DNA from: Chamaea fasciata
Lineage: Eukaryota > Chordata > Aves > Passeriformes > Sylviidae
Assembly (NCBI GenBank): GCA_029207755.1
Contig: JARCOQ010000002.1
Location: 41,178,244-41,242,243 of the forward strand
Length of the DNA: 64,000 nucleotides
Direction of reading: 5' to 3'
Part shown: positions 53,533 to 64,000 of the stretch, in pieces
Position numbering within the stretch: position 1 is the first letter of the stretch
Layout: each line of letters starts with the position of its first letter
Program-made: the position numbers and the translations under genes
The notes under the pieces: model-generated
What the model was told of the DNA's origin: nothing
Databases searched by the model: none
The model's input: only the letters and a program-made list of their open reading frames with translations

Positions 53533-54126
53533 TTAAATGAACTATCTATGGCTAGTTAAATTTAATAAGAAAAGTAGTAGAAGACACAGAAACATAAATT
53601 ACAATGTTATCCAGATGTGTCTACACACTTACGTACCAGTCTTGTTATGGACATTGATGTATGGTCAGCTACTGCAGTTATTCCTCCAAAGAATCCTAAT
53701 TCAGTGGTTGCTAACAGAGGGTGTGAAGACTTATTCCCATCAAATATAAATCAGAGAATAAACTCTGTACTCTTTTGTGCCTTTCGATCTTTCTCCCTAA
53801 AAGCCAACTTTAAATGACAGTGTTGCATAATTGCGAGATATTATTCCCACAAAATACATTTAAGAAAATAAAAACTCCCTTGCAAAATGAAATTTACAAA
53901 ATTCTTAAAGGGCTGTCAAATAAACAAGTGCACACAGCGTTGAGTCAGCTACAGAGTGAAAACAATGTGTATAAATTAGTGAAGTAGATTCTAAGCCACT
54001 GCTATCTAGTACTTCACCTTGACACCACTGGAGCAAGCTAACGATTTCTATACCTATAATAAATTTATGCTTTAGTCTCAATCGAGAATATGATGGCATT
54101 GCTCAAATACATTTTTAGAAGAAATG

Positions 54127-54726
54127 CTAATTCTGTCCATAAATTATTATTTCAGTTTTTCTCAAAGAGCCTTCTCCTTCAAGCAGATCCTTGCACAAGA
54201 ATGAAGAAGGAGAACAAAAGATTATTTTGCCCTTACTCTGATTCTTGCTCAGCTCATCCCTGGGTATAAGCCCTGTGAGGCCTTTGGGAGAGTCTGGGGG
54301 TATGTGGAGGGTAGTGGCTTCTCCAAAACCCTGAGTCGTCCTCCAACTATCTCCTGCACCCTCACAACCTCTGCACACCAGGAGGCACACACAGACCACG
54401 ACTGGCTGTGAACTCATCCCAAGACAATTTATTGTTGCCAGCATCGAATTCCAATTTGGAATATGTAGGAAATTCCATCCACTAAATAAAGCAATAGGCA
54501 TATATGGTGTTAAAATCATTGGAATAATTTCAAAAATCCATTTAATTTGTTTCCCATGTAGAGGAAAATGTTGAATGATAAAACAAAACATGAGCAAATT
54601 AACAGATTCAGAATAGATACACAAAATAAACTGCTCACTTGCCTCTACTTTGAACTGTAAAGAGAGAATCATCTGAGAACAAAGGTTTCTGGCAGGACAC
54701 ATAGACATCCACACTTGAAAAAACAA
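54127..54726 (-). other. Longest open frame in the window, 199 codons, unrecognised
   Basis: The minus-strand frame stays open from an ATG at 54726 to the stop ending at 54127. The N-terminal half is hydrophobic and Ile/Phe/Leu/Cys-rich, as AT-rich noise reads. The middle part, over a GC-richer patch at 54240-54420, is Gly/Thr/Pro-rich. I see no signal peptide, domain, catalytic motif or repeat, no obvious promoter, and no splice-linked neighbour. A frame this long is unusual at this base composition but not impossible in one strand of 64 kb. It may overlap an unrecognised LTR or be chance. Confidence 0.15.
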
Positions 54727-55384
54727 TTTTTTTACTAATCAAAATTAAAGAAAAGAAGGAGCAACTACTGGTCAAATTTACAGATTAACAAATTTAGGGG
54801 AGGGGTAGAAAGCAAAGGAGAGTCGTCATAGTAGAAAGATTTGGATTATTTGTTTGTCTGCACGTTAATTAATGTAATTAAACATAAAGCCATCTTTGTC
54901 TGTTCTGAAAAGTACTTTCACCTGGAAAGGACTTTTAAGGGATTTGTCTGATTTGGCAGATGTCCAGCTGATGGTAACCCTCTGTTCTGATTCTTTGTCC
55001 TTGGCCAACCAAACAGCAAAATATCAAGAAAAGACATTTCATTTTACCACTATATTTAATAAAGTGAAGCTGCTCCTGGTTTATTGTAATCAGGACAAGT
55101 GGAAGAAAGCTGTAATGCTCACCTCAGCAGACATTTTCATTCCTCAAGTTACAGAAATCAAAAAAAAAAAAAAATTAAATGTGCATTGATGTTCTCATTT
55201 GAATGAATGCAAACTGAGTAAAATTTCAGTAAAATTTGTTTTCTATAATCAAGCTTCATTCTGGGATTTTTCTTTACATGGAATGTTTCATTTCACATAG
55301 TTGCATTTAATATAAGATGCTAACCCTGGTGTTCAGTGACAGGACCTATGGGAATTTTTCAAAATTGCAAGTTTTAATATTATG

Positions 55385-55581
55385 GAATGTTTCTTTACCA
55401 AGGTGATGGTCAAATACTGGAACAATCTTCCTGGAAAGGTACCCAGGCCTGTCAGTGTTTAAGAGAGATTTGGACAATGACTTTAGTAACAACATGAATT
55501 AAATCTTGGTAGCCCTAAAGTGGTCAGACAAATCGATGATCACTGTAATTTCTTTCCAAATGGAACTATTCTATTCTCTGG
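55385..55581 (+). mobile_element. CR1 3' end fragment, sense
   Basis: This starts in the last part of ORF2 (TTTCTTTACCAAGGTGATGG near 55390) and runs through TTTAAGAGAGATTTGGACAA (55459-55478), CCTAAAGTGGTCAGACAA and GATGATCACTGTA, to a tail with GGAACTATTCTATTC. These phrases are in the order of a known avian CR1 3' end type. Only about 200 bp remain. Confidence 0.87.
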
Positions 55582-55950
55582 TAAGCACCTAGTCCACTTA
55601 TTCCCTTAGAAAATAATTTCTTCCTGTTGTCTTAATTATTACATTAATTATATCAATAGCAATATACAGACATTACATTGTGCAAAAGAAACTAGCACAC
55701 TTTTTAAAAATTCGTGCCTCCATTAAAAATAAACTTTTTTTTGCTTTATAATCAGAAATCTAAGTAAGAAAATATTGTGTCATTTATTCATAAACTAAAT
55801 TATCAATGCTAAAAAAATTTAAATATTTAATGTAAATATAAATCTAGAAACCATTTCGCTATGGTACTTAGGCTATTTTTTTGCTTTTGAAAGCGTATAA
55901 AAAGCTGAAAAAACTTTTATGTCACTGTGTCCTGAAGCATCTTATGACAT
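55582..55950. other. AT-rich spacer between two CR1 tails
   Basis: Nothing recognised. Confidence 0.5.
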
Positions 55951-56245
55951 TGTAGAATCATAAAGTCATTCAAACTGGAAAGGACCCCAGGCAGTCCCTG
56001 GTCCAATCTCCTGTTCACAGCAGGGTCAGCTATTGGGTCAGAACAGGTTGGTCCAGCTGGGGCTTGAAAGCGCTCAAATTCAGAGACTGCACAATGTGGG
56101 AAGAATTTGCCACTCTCTCACTGTCCTCATGGGAAAAATCTCCATCCAGCTCGAAGTGAATTTTGAAATGACACTGTTTGTTGCCTGTCCTGGTACCATG
56201 CACAGCTCTAGACTGCCTGGCTCCTTCTCTTTGACACTTTCTTGA
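55951..56245 (-). mobile_element. CR1 3' end fragment, antisense
   Basis: Plus-strand reading: TGTAGAATCATAAAGTCATT, then GGAAAGGACCCC, CCAATCTCCTGTTCACAGCA (near 56004), GAGACTGCACAATGTGGGAA, and CACAGCTCTAGACTGCCTGG near 56201. This is the antisense CR1 3' UTR in the correct order. With the plus-strand copy at 55385-55581 it forms a tail-to-tail pair about 370 bp apart. Confidence 0.88.
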
Positions 56246-56764
56246 AGTTTTGGTTCAAGGTGTTGAGTGTTGTATTGCAATTAAAAATTCTTGTATTTTG
56301 CACATAAAAAATAGCCTGTTTGCTTAAATGCTAGAGAGCCCTTCCATCAGCAACCATTTTAGCGTCATATTCACTGACTTCCAGTATGGATTTTGGTGGC
56401 ACCTATCCATTATATCTGTAAACAATCACATCAATTTAATATAAAACAGCTTCAAAGCTAAGCATTGGCAGAGCTATCTGCATAGTTTAACAAAGGAAAA
56501 GTTTTGGCTTGACCTGATTACAGGAGGACAAAGTATGGATGTCTTCTTCGATCCAGCAGAGCACAACAAAAGCCCAGGGCTGAATGTTGAAACCATGCTA
56601 ATTCATGCCAGAAATAAGGTGTACACTTTTAACACTACAGATAAATAATGTTTCAAATAACCTGCCTTAGGTCATGGTATATTCTTCTGGAAATGTTATA
56701 CAGGATCACATTTTTTCTCCCTTAAAATATATGCACTTCAAACAGGAATTAAATCAGGAGCATC
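56246..56764. other. Non-coding spacer
   Basis: Nothing recognised; it may include decayed 5' sequence of the old CR1 tail that follows. Confidence 0.45.
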
Positions 56765-56841
56765 CTGTGGCTTGTGTTAAGCAGGGGGTCAGACTAGATG
56801 TTCCCAATGGTCCCTTCTGGCCTTAACATCTATGTATCTAA
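56765..56841 (+). mobile_element. Old CR1-type 3' tail
   Basis: GCAGGGGGTCAGACTAGATG, CAATGGTCCCTTCTGGCCTT and a tail with ACATCTATGTATCT match the 3' end of an ancient CR1 group shared with turtles and crocodilians. Only the last ~80 bp can be recognised. Confidence 0.8.
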
Positions 56842-57227
56842 ATGGAACATAGCACCAGGAGAACTCAAATCCCCTCACAGATTTAATAAAAGCCAAGAGC
56901 ACATGACTGACCCAGAGGCGATTTTGGGAGTTGCTAGCATGCCTGACTGCTGATAATGTAGGGCTCTGCCAAGTGGCCAGACACAGGCACTGACAGGACA
57001 TATTTCACGACCTGACAGCAGGGATTCCAGGTAGTTCTGTGCATCACATGCAGCCCTAGCTAACAACTAGAGAAGACAAGGAAAGCATTAAGCCTTTAGG
57101 AAACTGATTCTTTCAAATGAACAAATAGAAGAAAATTCATCTTTTTATCAGTATTTTATCTCTTCCCCAAATAAATAAAAGGATTCATTAATTGAGTATT
57201 GAGGCTTTTTTTTTTTTTTTAACTTAT
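56842..57227. other. Non-coding spacer
   Basis: No recognised element. Minus-strand frames of 63 and 70 codons near 56789-57066 overlap each other in different frames and are not supported. Confidence 0.5.
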
Positions 57228-57345
57228 TGTCATGGTTTAACCCCAGACACCAACTAAGCCCCGTGCAGCCATTTTCTCACTCCTTTGGGTGGAATAGTGA
57301 GAGAATCAGAAGACTAAAAGTGAACACAATTATAGCAGCATAATT
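57228..57345 (-). mobile_element. LTR end fragment, same type as the LTR at 11908-12540
   Basis: Starts TGTCATGGTTTAACCCCAGA, then CACCAACTAAGCCCCGTGCA, then a G/T patch and GAGAGAATCAGAAG. This is the low-coordinate end of the LTR type annotated at 11908-12540 (the 3' end of the LTR on the minus strand). After about 57345 the similarity is lost, so it is truncated or decayed. It is closer to the remembered consensus at its terminus than the 11908 copy. Confidence 0.78.
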
Positions 57346-57564
57346 CTAAACAAATATCTAGTAGTTATGAACAATACTCAACAAATTTATTCATATTGTA
57401 ATGCTGGTATTTATTTTGAATTTTTAGCTGAAAACCTTATAATAGCTCTGCAGCTAAACCATGAAGGAAGAAGATGTAGCTATAGCTGATTGAGTGTCTG
57501 AGCCTGGATTTTTCATTTCCATATCTCTGTACACAACACATGAGTCAATTTTATTGCTTAATAG

Positions 57565-57568
<4 letters not shown>

Positions 57569-57614
<46 letters not shown>
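57569..57614. repeat. T46 homopolymer
   Basis: An uninterrupted run of 46 T, the longest homopolymer in the window. No transcript-like or CR1 sequence is seen next to it. Confidence 0.97.
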
Positions 57615-57615
<1 letters not shown>

Positions 57616-58664
57616 ACCAGCTCTATTCATTTCTTGCATGCTGGAAACTCTCCACCAATTTCCACATTTTATCTCTCATTTACAATGAGATAACTTCCAG
57701 AAACAGAGGATGAGACTGATTTCATCTAAATTTAAAAGCACCCAGCATAAATGTCTGGTTTTTGGTTTATTCATCCTAGGCTCCCTCAGAAATCAGTAAA
57801 GAGAAATTAGCACTTTTGAAGTGTGATTTGTCTTATCTGCTGTAGATGTATATTTGAGGATGAGAATAATTTTTTAGATTAGTACTCTTCAGCCTGGGAA
57901 ACTGGCAACAGGGAGAAAGGACGCGAAATGCAAAAGGGCTACAAAATCATGAATGGCCTGCAAAAAGGTGAAATGAGATATTCAGTTTAGTTTTTCTTAA
58001 AAATTTCAAAAAATTAAAAATAGAAGACATAAAAGATTGCTGTAGCTTCATTAAATTAATGGTACTGAAAATTAAAAAAAGGAAGTGGAATTAAAAAAAG
58101 ATCTGTAGACCTCCATGCCAAAGGACTGTGTGCCTGCTTAAAGAGTGTATGGATGTTAAAAGAGGGTTGTACAAGCAGACGTAAAATAAATAATTTGCAA
58201 ATTTCTAAAACCTCAAAATTACATGCGCAGGATGAAAACTCTTGGAGTTGAAATAGCCAGAGACCAGGAAAGCAAACAGGAAAAGGGCCATGTATATGCT
58301 TACTCCTCCCTGAGGTAGGTGGACAATTGGTCAGCGTAAATATGGTTCTGTTATACTCATACATTGACTACAGTGGATGGAATGGAGAGAGTTTGAGGGG
58401 AAAGTTAAAATCTACACTGCAGATGACTGCATTTGATCAGATGAAATCCACAGAATGATTTTGAAAACAAGATCAGCTCAGGTTTAAAATAGGTCATATG
58501 CAGGAGAAAAAGGAAAATCAGACAATAAGTTGCTGAATTTAGCATTTTTGTGGGCAAACCAACTTCCCACGACAGTCCTGCTTGTACCTGGTTCCTGCAG
58601 TCCATTAATGTAATCATAAGGCTTTCAGCTTTTCAAATACTTTTCTAGTTCTTGAAATCTGAAG

Positions 58665-58862
58665 TTGGATGGGTTTATCCTCCACATGTTAAAAAGGGCT
58701 GCTGAAAGTTACCCAGAGTTGGCAGCTAAACCCCAGCAGGATGAGGAGACAATCAGAAGGGCAAAAGCAAGAAAAATTATTTACATAGCGCACCAGAGGG
58801 ACCTGATTTTCTGTTACTTGCAGAAGGAGAATCTGAAGAATAGACACCTCTGTTTTAACTAA
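58665..58862 (+). other. 65-codon open frame with protein-like composition, unrecognised
   Basis: Unlike the Phe/Ile-rich noise around it, this peptide is charged and balanced: KRAAESYPELAAKPQQDEE followed by RRAKARK. It has an ATG and an ordinary stop. I do not recognise the family. It could be a fragment of an old transposon ORF or of a retrocopy, or it could be chance. The codon-like stretch seems limited to about 58675-58840. Confidence 0.2.
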
Positions 58863-58939
58863 AACTAGATTAATTTCAGCTTCATTTCTGACCTTTTCAG
58901 TAAAGGTTAAAATTATTCTGTGTTACTATATTTTAGAGG

Positions 58940-58963
58940 GTAGGGGGTATACGTACCCCCTAC
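58940..58963. repeat. Inverted repeat, 10-bp arms, TACG loop
   Basis: GTAGGGGGTA (58940-58949) and TACCCCCTAC (58954-58963) are exact complements. The G5 run in the stem makes it unusually stable for its length. Confidence 0.9.
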
Positions 58964-61900
58964 ATGTACATATCCCTGCTTGTCACTAAACAGAGAAAAC
59001 AAGATTTATTTCTACTGTCTTCCTGTCAAGATATTACTCTCCTCCACACCAACATTAGATTAAAAAAATGTAGTATGCTCTTCTATGAACTTAAAAGAGC
59101 ATTCCAGCAGATCAGGTCAATTACTCTAAACCTTGACTGTCTTTTTCAGATACCTAACATTGCACACATAAAAACCCTCCATGTTGTCTCCATTTTTCCT
59201 CTGTCTGCTAGATGTCTACCTGAGTCCTCTCAGATCTTGTAACCCAGCTTGGCACATGCATATAACCATGTTCTCTTTGGCCTTAACTGTCTACTCTGAT
59301 GGAAGTCCTACGGAAGTCCTGGCAAGAAGCAATACAGCCTTTGGAGAGCAGAAAGAGACAACAGAGTTCAAAGGGCTCCAAAGAATTTGGGGCTTTCCCC
59401 ATGGTCCATTCTGACAATGTTTCCTTGATTTCCTGAAGAACCAGGAAAGAAATCTGAGCAATGTCAGCAGCCATGTGTTGCTGCATGCTTTGCCTCCTTC
59501 TTACCTTTCTCTCCCCTCTCTGAAACTGGTGTCAGATATATAATGAAGCTCAATATAGTCCATAGGATCCAGAATAATGTATCCTATATTCATACTGTGG
59601 TGATACTGCCATATCAGCCAAGATAAAAGATACTTTATACATACAATGCATGAGATTTTTGAACAGCTGAATTATCGTTTCCTTAAATCAAAAATTAAAA
59701 TGAAGCTAAAATGTGTAGCAACATTACTCAGATCTTCTGTATTGATCAAGCTGAATTTTTCATACCAGAGATTTGATACATTTAACGACAGAAAAGCTTA
59801 AAGCAAGTGACGAAAACAATCCTCCAGACTTTCCGTATGCTTTCAAACCAAATGTGAAATTAAAAAAAGAAAAACAAAACAAAACAAAAAAACAACAAAA
59901 AACCCACCTTTATAGTATATTTTGAAGGATAGATGACTATAAAATAATTCAATGTGTGTCAAAAATGTTCAACATTACAGAATATAAAGAAATAAATAGA
60001 TCTTCAGCTGAAAGCAGAGGAAGGAGATATTTAAAATATTTTCTTTATGTATGCAGAGAAAATTCTTCTTTGACATTTTAGATTGAAATGGATATGTATC
60101 AACAGGAAGGTTTTTTGATAAAATGTCTGAATTTATCAAGCAGTTTTATGGAATACATGAGATGATCTTTGGAAAATTATGGCATACTGTAGACTACATG
60201 GGAAGATATTCTGCTGCAACAAATAGAACAACACTGTGAATAAAGATGGTGGAAAATATCCTTTAATGACAACCAATGCAGTTTACGGCTTTTCTGTATC
60301 TTATTCTGTTCATGCAGAGTGAGTGTTTGATGATAAAAAAGCTAACATAAGGATTTATGGGGAAATTACAATTCTGATTTTTCTGATGGCATTGCCTGTC
60401 TCAGTTCTGTGTATTGATGGTCAACAAAAGACTGACCAAAGAGTGAACAAAGCAAAACAAAGATATTTGGTGGTTTCATCAATGAAAGGAAGACAAAAAA
60501 TATTGTTATTAATGCCCCAAAAGGAACATAATTTCAGAAAGAGAATTATTAAAGAAATAAGTCAGTTTTCCTATCAAGATGGGAGCCTTGCAATAAAAAT
60601 GAAATTGTGGTAGAAATCCAGCAAAGATGACCAAATACTTCTACTTGCTTTTATAACCTTGAAAATTTTTAGAAAAATAGCATGATTAGCATTGTTCCAA
60701 AAATGATTTTTCTAAAGAGTCCTCTTTATGAAATAAAGATTGCCTAAAGATTTTAAGTTCTTGTTAGGAAAAAGGTATTAACTAACTCAAAAGCTTTGAT
60801 GGAAGGAGTTTATGGAAACTTATTCAGAAACTTGTCATACTGTAATTTCTAAGGTAAGAAATTAAAGTCATTTATCAGCCATGAGGGAAGAATGAAGACC
60901 AACATATTCAGGATAAGCTTTAAGAGTAATATCAAGATGACCTTTATGTCAAGCAGTAACATGAATGCCATTGGGAAGTAGAAGATGAATGAGGGCTAAG
61001 AAAACATAAGAGGCAATAAGGACAGGAAGCCCAGTCCATCAACATGACACTAAAAACCTGAAGACCATCATAAAAATAATGAAATAAATTGCAGAAACCA
61101 GGGTGCAGCCCATGAACAGGATGGTGCAGAAAAATAGACTTGGAAAAGAGAAAATACTTTTCTTCACCAAAGATATTATAAAAGGTTTCAACTCTTAAAT
61201 GAGAGCTGAATAATTCTTTTAGGTTTTATGGTTATTTTCTCCCTATTCAGAGTTCAAGTCTGCCTGTAGTCCTTCCCCAGCATGTTGATTTTGCTTAAGA
61301 AATACTAATGGGCAAATTAGTTTTAAAAAAGCTAACTATGATCCAAGACATTGTGAGGAGACACAAGGGATTCCTTCATGACCCCCTACCAGTCAGGTTT
61401 AAGAAGCAGAGCAAAGTGTAATGAAGTGATGTTCTGAATCAGCTTTTCCATATTTTCCTTAAGGGCTTTGATCCAGTGGCAAAAAGTCTGCCTGCTAACA
61501 TCTAGCAGCACAGTAAAAAAGTCTTACCAGCAAAACTACATTGGAACAAGAGTCCATGCTCTGTATTGAAGGATCCTCTTTCCGTTACATAATGAATCTA
61601 TTTTTTTATCCCACCGTTTTCTAATAAAAATATTCAAAATATTGTCCAAAGCCAGTGTTTTACTATTTTGTATTTGATTTTAATTTAAAGTAGCGTATTC
61701 AGTATTCTCTGCTCATCATCAATATTTGAATAGTCAGTTAGAGATACATGCTAAAGCTGTGACAAATCAAGCCTGGCTGATGTTATACATCTATTTATAT
61801 CTGACCTTCAACTGCTCTCTCTGATCAACCTGTGTCTTTGCTCCCCTTGTTCTTCAGCTAATGGATTTTTAGCACCATATGTGAAGTGTGGAATGTGCAT

Positions 61901-64000
61901 CAGCATCTTTTACATTCACTCTTTTTTAAAGACAGAAGGAAAGTATCTTACTAAAAAATGACTAAATGGATTCAGCTGTACAAACACAGCCTATTTTGTT
62001 TGCACAGGGGAAACTGAATAACAGAGCTAAGTTTAAATGTGTCAGACCCACCAACTTAATTGAAACTAATAACTATACATATGAGGGGCAGCAAACGTCC
62101 AATTTATTGTTTGAGGATTTTTTGTTCCGGTAAATTCTTCTCAGTGAAAGTTGGTTAATTCTTTGTGTTTGACTGGAAAGAGTCCCTTTTCCCAGACTTA
62201 TTTATATTGAACTTCTTTGTATTTGCCACAAGTATTTTGGGTGCTCCTTTAAAGCCCTCAAATAGATACAGAAAAATACGTTGAGTATGAGGAGGAAGGA
62301 AATTCATCATAATGTTACTACATCTCTCTTTAGTACCTTTGAAATTAGGAGTATGAATTCCCACCAAAAAAAATTCACATGATGTCATGGGTTTTTTTAA
62401 CTCAATAGAAACTACCAGTGTAATATGATACAACATAATACTGGGTAGAGGTACATTTATATTGTACTGGCTTTCATCTAAGCAACTAGAAACATTGTGG
62501 GGGAATCTCTACTCTCTACACAGACTTTAAGCATTTCTCTTTCCCATGAATCTCTCTTCATGCCTGCTGCCCATTTATTATCACTGCAGGTTAGTTTTAA
62601 ACCTTTCTAGAAAAATTTTACATGTAACTTCAAGCACTCAAAAAAATTTTCCACTGTTCAGTACCAAAATTCTTGTGTGCATGATATAAATGATTGGTGG
62701 CTTGCAGTGTTAGACCACTGAAAATGAGAACCTGGCCACAATGCCTGGGCAACAAGTGAACACAAAGGCAAATGGACGTGGGCAGCTAATGGTTAACTAC
62801 TACTGGTAGTTGAAAGAAGCCTGTTTTAAACATGATGTGATGTGTTTGGGGTCCTCTGTGAAATTCATACTCTTTAATTCTGACTACTGATAAAATCTTT
62901 GGAGCTTTTAATGTATTTTTTGACATGCAGTACCTTGAATTCACTTTCTTGACTTTTATATGTCAGAATGCATGCCAAACTTTTAATTCAAAAGTATATC
63001 CAACAGGATTTGCAGGCATGTAAAACTTTCATGAAAATTTATAATAGGAACCAAATATCTTAAAATCAAGACACACAGAATTTTATTCTATTAACACACT
63101 GATAGCAGCTAATGAAAAACCTGATCTATAAAACACAGAGTTTAAAGGACAAAGGGGCCTATTACACAATCTATTCTGATCTCCTACATTGCACAGACTA
63201 TAACTTTTCACCAGTAATTTTCTGATCTCTGGATGTGCTACTGTTCTTCTTCTAAATAGACAAACTGCTTTAGTATAAATTTTAGTGACAGATCCTCTGT
63301 CTGAACTCTTGGTAGTATTTCTAGTAGTTAATTACACTGGTTGTCTCATAGATGTTTATTTCAGGCCTGAACTTACCTTGTGCTCTCTGTCAGCCTTTGG
63401 ATGCCACTATGCCTTTGCTTTGTGAGATAGCTCTGCACAGTAGTACTGTCATCATATCATGACAATTAAATCTCTTCTTTGATAAATTAAATTAAATGGA
63501 GAGAGAAGTCTCATCCTACAAGGATTTATTTTAAAAAGGGATTTTTTTCTACATTTGTTCTCATCTCCTTTAATAGGGACCATTGAAGCATTGATTTAAT
63601 CAGTTTATGTGGCCAGAAATAGGCCTAGTAATTCTGTACATAACATTCTCTTTCAATGCCAGCAATTACCTCAGCCACAACTGGGGAAAGTGCATACCAG
63701 GCCAGTATGACCTATATTCTAGGTTTCTAGGCATATGGACTTATATTTGGCTTAAAATGAGAAAAGCACATCAAGGGACTCTTAGGAACCAATTTTTACA
63801 CATGATTATTCCTTTTCTCTCAACCGGCTTCATTCATCTACAAATTTCATTACAGTTTTATGTTTGCTTCCAGTAAAGTACTTAATTAGCGCTGGGCCAA
63901 AGAGAGATTCTTCCTGATTGTCATCCAAACTTTATCAGCTGAAGATGCCTTTATCCTCCACCAGCTGTTACATGCAAATTAAAGCCTGGATTGGTTATAT

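Larger units (their letters stand above)
49623..55384. other. AT-rich stretch without recognised genes or elements
   Basis: No repeat family is recognised. It holds a T29 run (53502-53530), a pyrimidine and C-rich patch near 52282-52320, and the 199-codon frame listed separately. Segments such as 50560-50700 have balanced composition and no repeat look; conservation could be tested only by alignment. Confidence 0.45.
57346..64000. other. AT-rich stretch without recognised genes
   Basis: No transposon family, RNA gene or supported exon. It contains the T46 run, an A-rich tract at 59864-59902, a 10-bp hairpin at 58940-58963 and a 65-codon frame at 58665-58862, listed separately. Open frames are at most 102 codons. 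Confidence 0.5.

Overview
This window looks like intergenic or deep-intronic DNA from a bird, because of its recognisable repeats. These are many degraded CR1 LINE fragments in both orientations (antisense ORF2 reading, CR1 3' untranslated regions, octamer tails of the AATCATAG type) and three long terminal repeat (LTR) pieces of the kind common in neognath birds. The rest is AT-rich and CpG-poor with homopolymers and simple repeats. I find no intact protein-coding gene, tRNA, rRNA, CRISPR array or bacterial-type operon. The longest open frames are either chance or lie inside CR1 copies. All family calls rest on my recognition of consensus features; no search was run.

Layout. 1-5893 is unannotated single-copy-looking DNA. 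5894-6385 is an antisense CR1. 7690-8178 is the 3' part of a plus-strand LTR. 9140-9324 is a CR1 3' tail followed by a long (TA)n tract. 11908-12540 is a nearly complete minus-strand solo LTR. 12541-26749 is mostly unannotated, but a striking cluster of three inverted repeats lies at 24626-24775, including a perfect 33-bp stem with a 6-nt loop. 26750-29180 is the densest repeat block: a minus-strand CR1 ORF2 copy broken by a plus-strand CR1 that carries an expanded T15-G13 run. 29181-40074 is mostly unannotated, with a GC-richer patch next to a 35-T run.

40075-41034 is a plus-strand CR1 with a small templated-looking insertion. 41035-48639 is unannotated, apart from one weak exon-like open frame at 43064-43275. 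48640-49050 is an old CR1, followed by an (AAT)20 microsatellite. 54127-54726 holds the longest open frame in the window (199 codons, minus strand, unrecognised). 55385-57345 carries three CR1 tails and an LTR end, followed by a 46-T homopolymer. 57615-64000 is mostly unannotated.

No genes work together here. What can be read is a history of retrotransposon insertions, nesting, decay, and local template-switch or slippage events. The best candidate for something unusual is the 33-bp perfect hairpin at 24704-24775.
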